Made by a program: the position numbers and the translations under genes. Positions 53,201 through 56,200 of a stretch of DNA of 64,000 nucleotides are shown piece after piece. The notes below the pieces were generated by a model. The model worked only from the letters and a program-made list of their open reading frames with translations. It was not told where the DNA came from and made no database searches. This DNA comes from Siphonodentalium dalli. Its lineage: Eukaryota > Mollusca > Scaphopoda > Gadilida > Siphonodentaliidae. Positions within the stretch are counted from its first letter, which is position 1. Each line of letters opens with the position of its first letter. The stretch lies in NCBI GenBank assembly GCA_032622095.1, contig CP136069.1:40090194-40154193 (forward strand), given 5' to 3'.

Positions 53201-56200
53201 GTTATTTTCTCTCTCTCCTTGCGTTTATTATCTCTCTCTCTCTGACATATGTTTTCTCTCTCTTTTTCTAGACAAAGGGAAGGTTCTGTCATATGGGAGT
53301 GGAAAATTTAGCTGCCTCGGTCATGGAAACACAAATAACGTCTTGATTGTGAGTTCAGTTTTGTCTATATAACAATCCTATTGAAGACCCATGCATGGTT
53401 GAGGCAAACCTGAAGTTATGCTCCCATTTGTTACAACCGGGGTCCGGTTCTGGTGATCAAAGTAGGTCAATACTTATATACCGACTTTATATGCTACAGA
53501 AATATTCATTCATGTCACAAAATTTAGAATAAATAGGATACTATGAGATAAAATAAAGAGCTTTATACTCACTCAAGTCTGAATTTAGTGTGTCTGACAT
53601 TTTCAGAGGGAGGTCCACAGAGGGTGAATTTAGTGACACTATCACGCACAGCAGACTAATGTCACCAAATTCACCCTCTGGGGACTTCATTCTGCTTAAA
53701 CGTCAACTGCTATGGGAGACCTAGGATCAGATTGAAGTTCCCCAGTAGAAGTTGGTGATGTTCACCCATTAGTCACCTCGATTATGCATTTTATCTTCTG
53801 CAAAGTAGTGGATATAGAAACTCGACAGAAGGGGGAAAAAGTAACTAAAGACGATGTTAATTTGAAATTATAGATACTTTCCAGAAGATGAAGACTAAGC
53901 AGAATGAGTTCCCTGGAGCTATCCCGCAGTAAAATTTTACCTGGAAAATCCCAGAACTACAGTAGCTAGTTAAATGAATTTCCCACTCACAAAAATCCAT
54001 TCTCCCCATTAATTAACCAGTTTAAATTATTTAGATGTGATGTACAAATAATAAAAACAAGATTTCATCCTTTAATAACATGTCACATGTATCAGGTGAA
54101 GGCCATTCCTCATTTGAGCACACAAGTTATCTTTCTCGATTTAGGCATTAGTCTCCCGAATTTCAGCCTTATCTTCCGCTCTCCCAATCAGAAAACAGTT
54201 TCTCCCAAATTCTGTAAATATTGAAAGACAATGCTTCGTCAACGTTTGTGGCTAACTTATATAGAAATAACACAAATGTGCATGCCATAATAATATGTCA
54301 ATGAAAACAAGCTGCGTAATTAGCCTGGAGTAATTTATAGTAACTATCCAAACATAGCTTATCATATAACCTCTGTTATTCAATAAAGTTAGTGTGGACG
54401 CAAAGAAACCATGTAGTTTTACTGACCTACATCATATTCACTCATCGAAAAACGGACATTATCTTACCTAAAGTTATGCTTACCCAATAATCGAGGTGCC
54501 TATTTCACGTATGGGTATGACAAAGGGAGCTCAGTATGAGTGACCATGCTTGAGGGTCACAACTTGGTGAGAGATTTGAACAGCATACAATTCTACTGTC
54601 ACATGTCACTTAACCCTTTCATGATGGGAGCTTCCTGAATTTGTGTGATAACTCTGTGCCAATGCATTCTCTTATATATGCGAGTCGACCATAGGCAAGA
54701 TAATACATTGGCCTAACAAATTTTATATTATTTTTTACAATTGTTTTGTTTTGTTTTTATTATATAAAAATTGTTAACTCTTTCGCTGCCACCCGCCACC
54801 ACAGACGTACCCCCAGTGCCACGCATCCTGTACATATATCCATGTATTTCAGGTAAATATGGGTAATACATATCTCAAGCAGTTTCTAATATAATTAGTT
54901 GAAACTTCACATGTATATAGACATAGGTATACCCTGTCGAATGCCGCGTGGACACGCCCACCAAGGTCACGTGACATTGGCAGCCATCTTGGATTAGTGG
55001 CTATTTGCCGGTATATGTACAGTTTGTGTGGGTATGAATGGGTGTGTTGTTTGTTTTCATATTTTCAACCCAATTATACGATGTCCAACAGTAAGGTACA
55101 CGGGAGTAACCTATATGAACCCACTTTGGACATAAAATAGGTCATGTGACCTTGGCGTCCATCTTGGATTTATGCAAGTTGCCACCTATTTGTAGCAAAA
55201 TGGGATACAATGGCACACTTAGTTGAGTTCGTGCTTTTATTGCTTGAATATTCCCTGATGGGTACAATTCCAAATATAGATATATATATATAACCATACC
55301 CATATGTATATATATATGCAGGGGGACATATGACCATGCTCCACCCCTTATAAGTCACGTGATCTTGACGGCCATCTTGAATTTCAGGAAAATTGGGTTT
55401 TACGATGATTTATGTGAATTATATGGGTCACGCGGGCGTATGCATGGTCAACTCACCAGCATAATTAATTTAGTTGCCTGTTATCACCACTGGAAAACGA
55501 TACAATAGACAAGGGTTGTTCAAAACCAGTAAAGGTGTATTATAAATAATATGTATAAGTATCTTATGCGCCGCAGGCGCTCCTCGGGATCATTAGAGTA
55601 TAGAGGTTAGTTACACACCCACCTCCCCATCCCTCCACCCATAGTATCTTATGCGCTGCAGGCGCCCCTATAGAGGCTACTGCCACATAAATAATAGGTA
55701 TAAGTATCTTATGCGCAGCAGGCGCCCCTCGACCATTAGAGTATAGAGGTAATAACAATAACTTCTTCAGTCCTGAGTATTTTGCGAGCAGCCATTTTCG
55801 ACTGATAACCACGTGCTAACAACAATGACGCAATATTCCGGCTCTGACTGTACTCCCATAACGTCAGAAATAGCATGACCTTGAGGACATTGTCGCTTTA
55901 AATTGTTCACGCGCAACAGTACTACAGATAAATACATTGTACACTGTCAAACATGCCGGAAAGAATAGAGTTATATCCCATATATTTGACTACATACCAA
56001 ATTCGCAAAAATGCGCGATTGGCAGCGTCTTCGAAGTTCGCATTTATGCGCGTTTGGCAGCGAAAGAGTTAAAGAATGTGAGAAATGAGTGATAAAAAAT
56101 TATGAACATTGTTAAAGAATGTAAAAAAAATGATAAAAATTGTTAAATAATTTAAGAACATGATAAAATTGTAAAAGAATGTAAGAAAAAATGATAAAAA

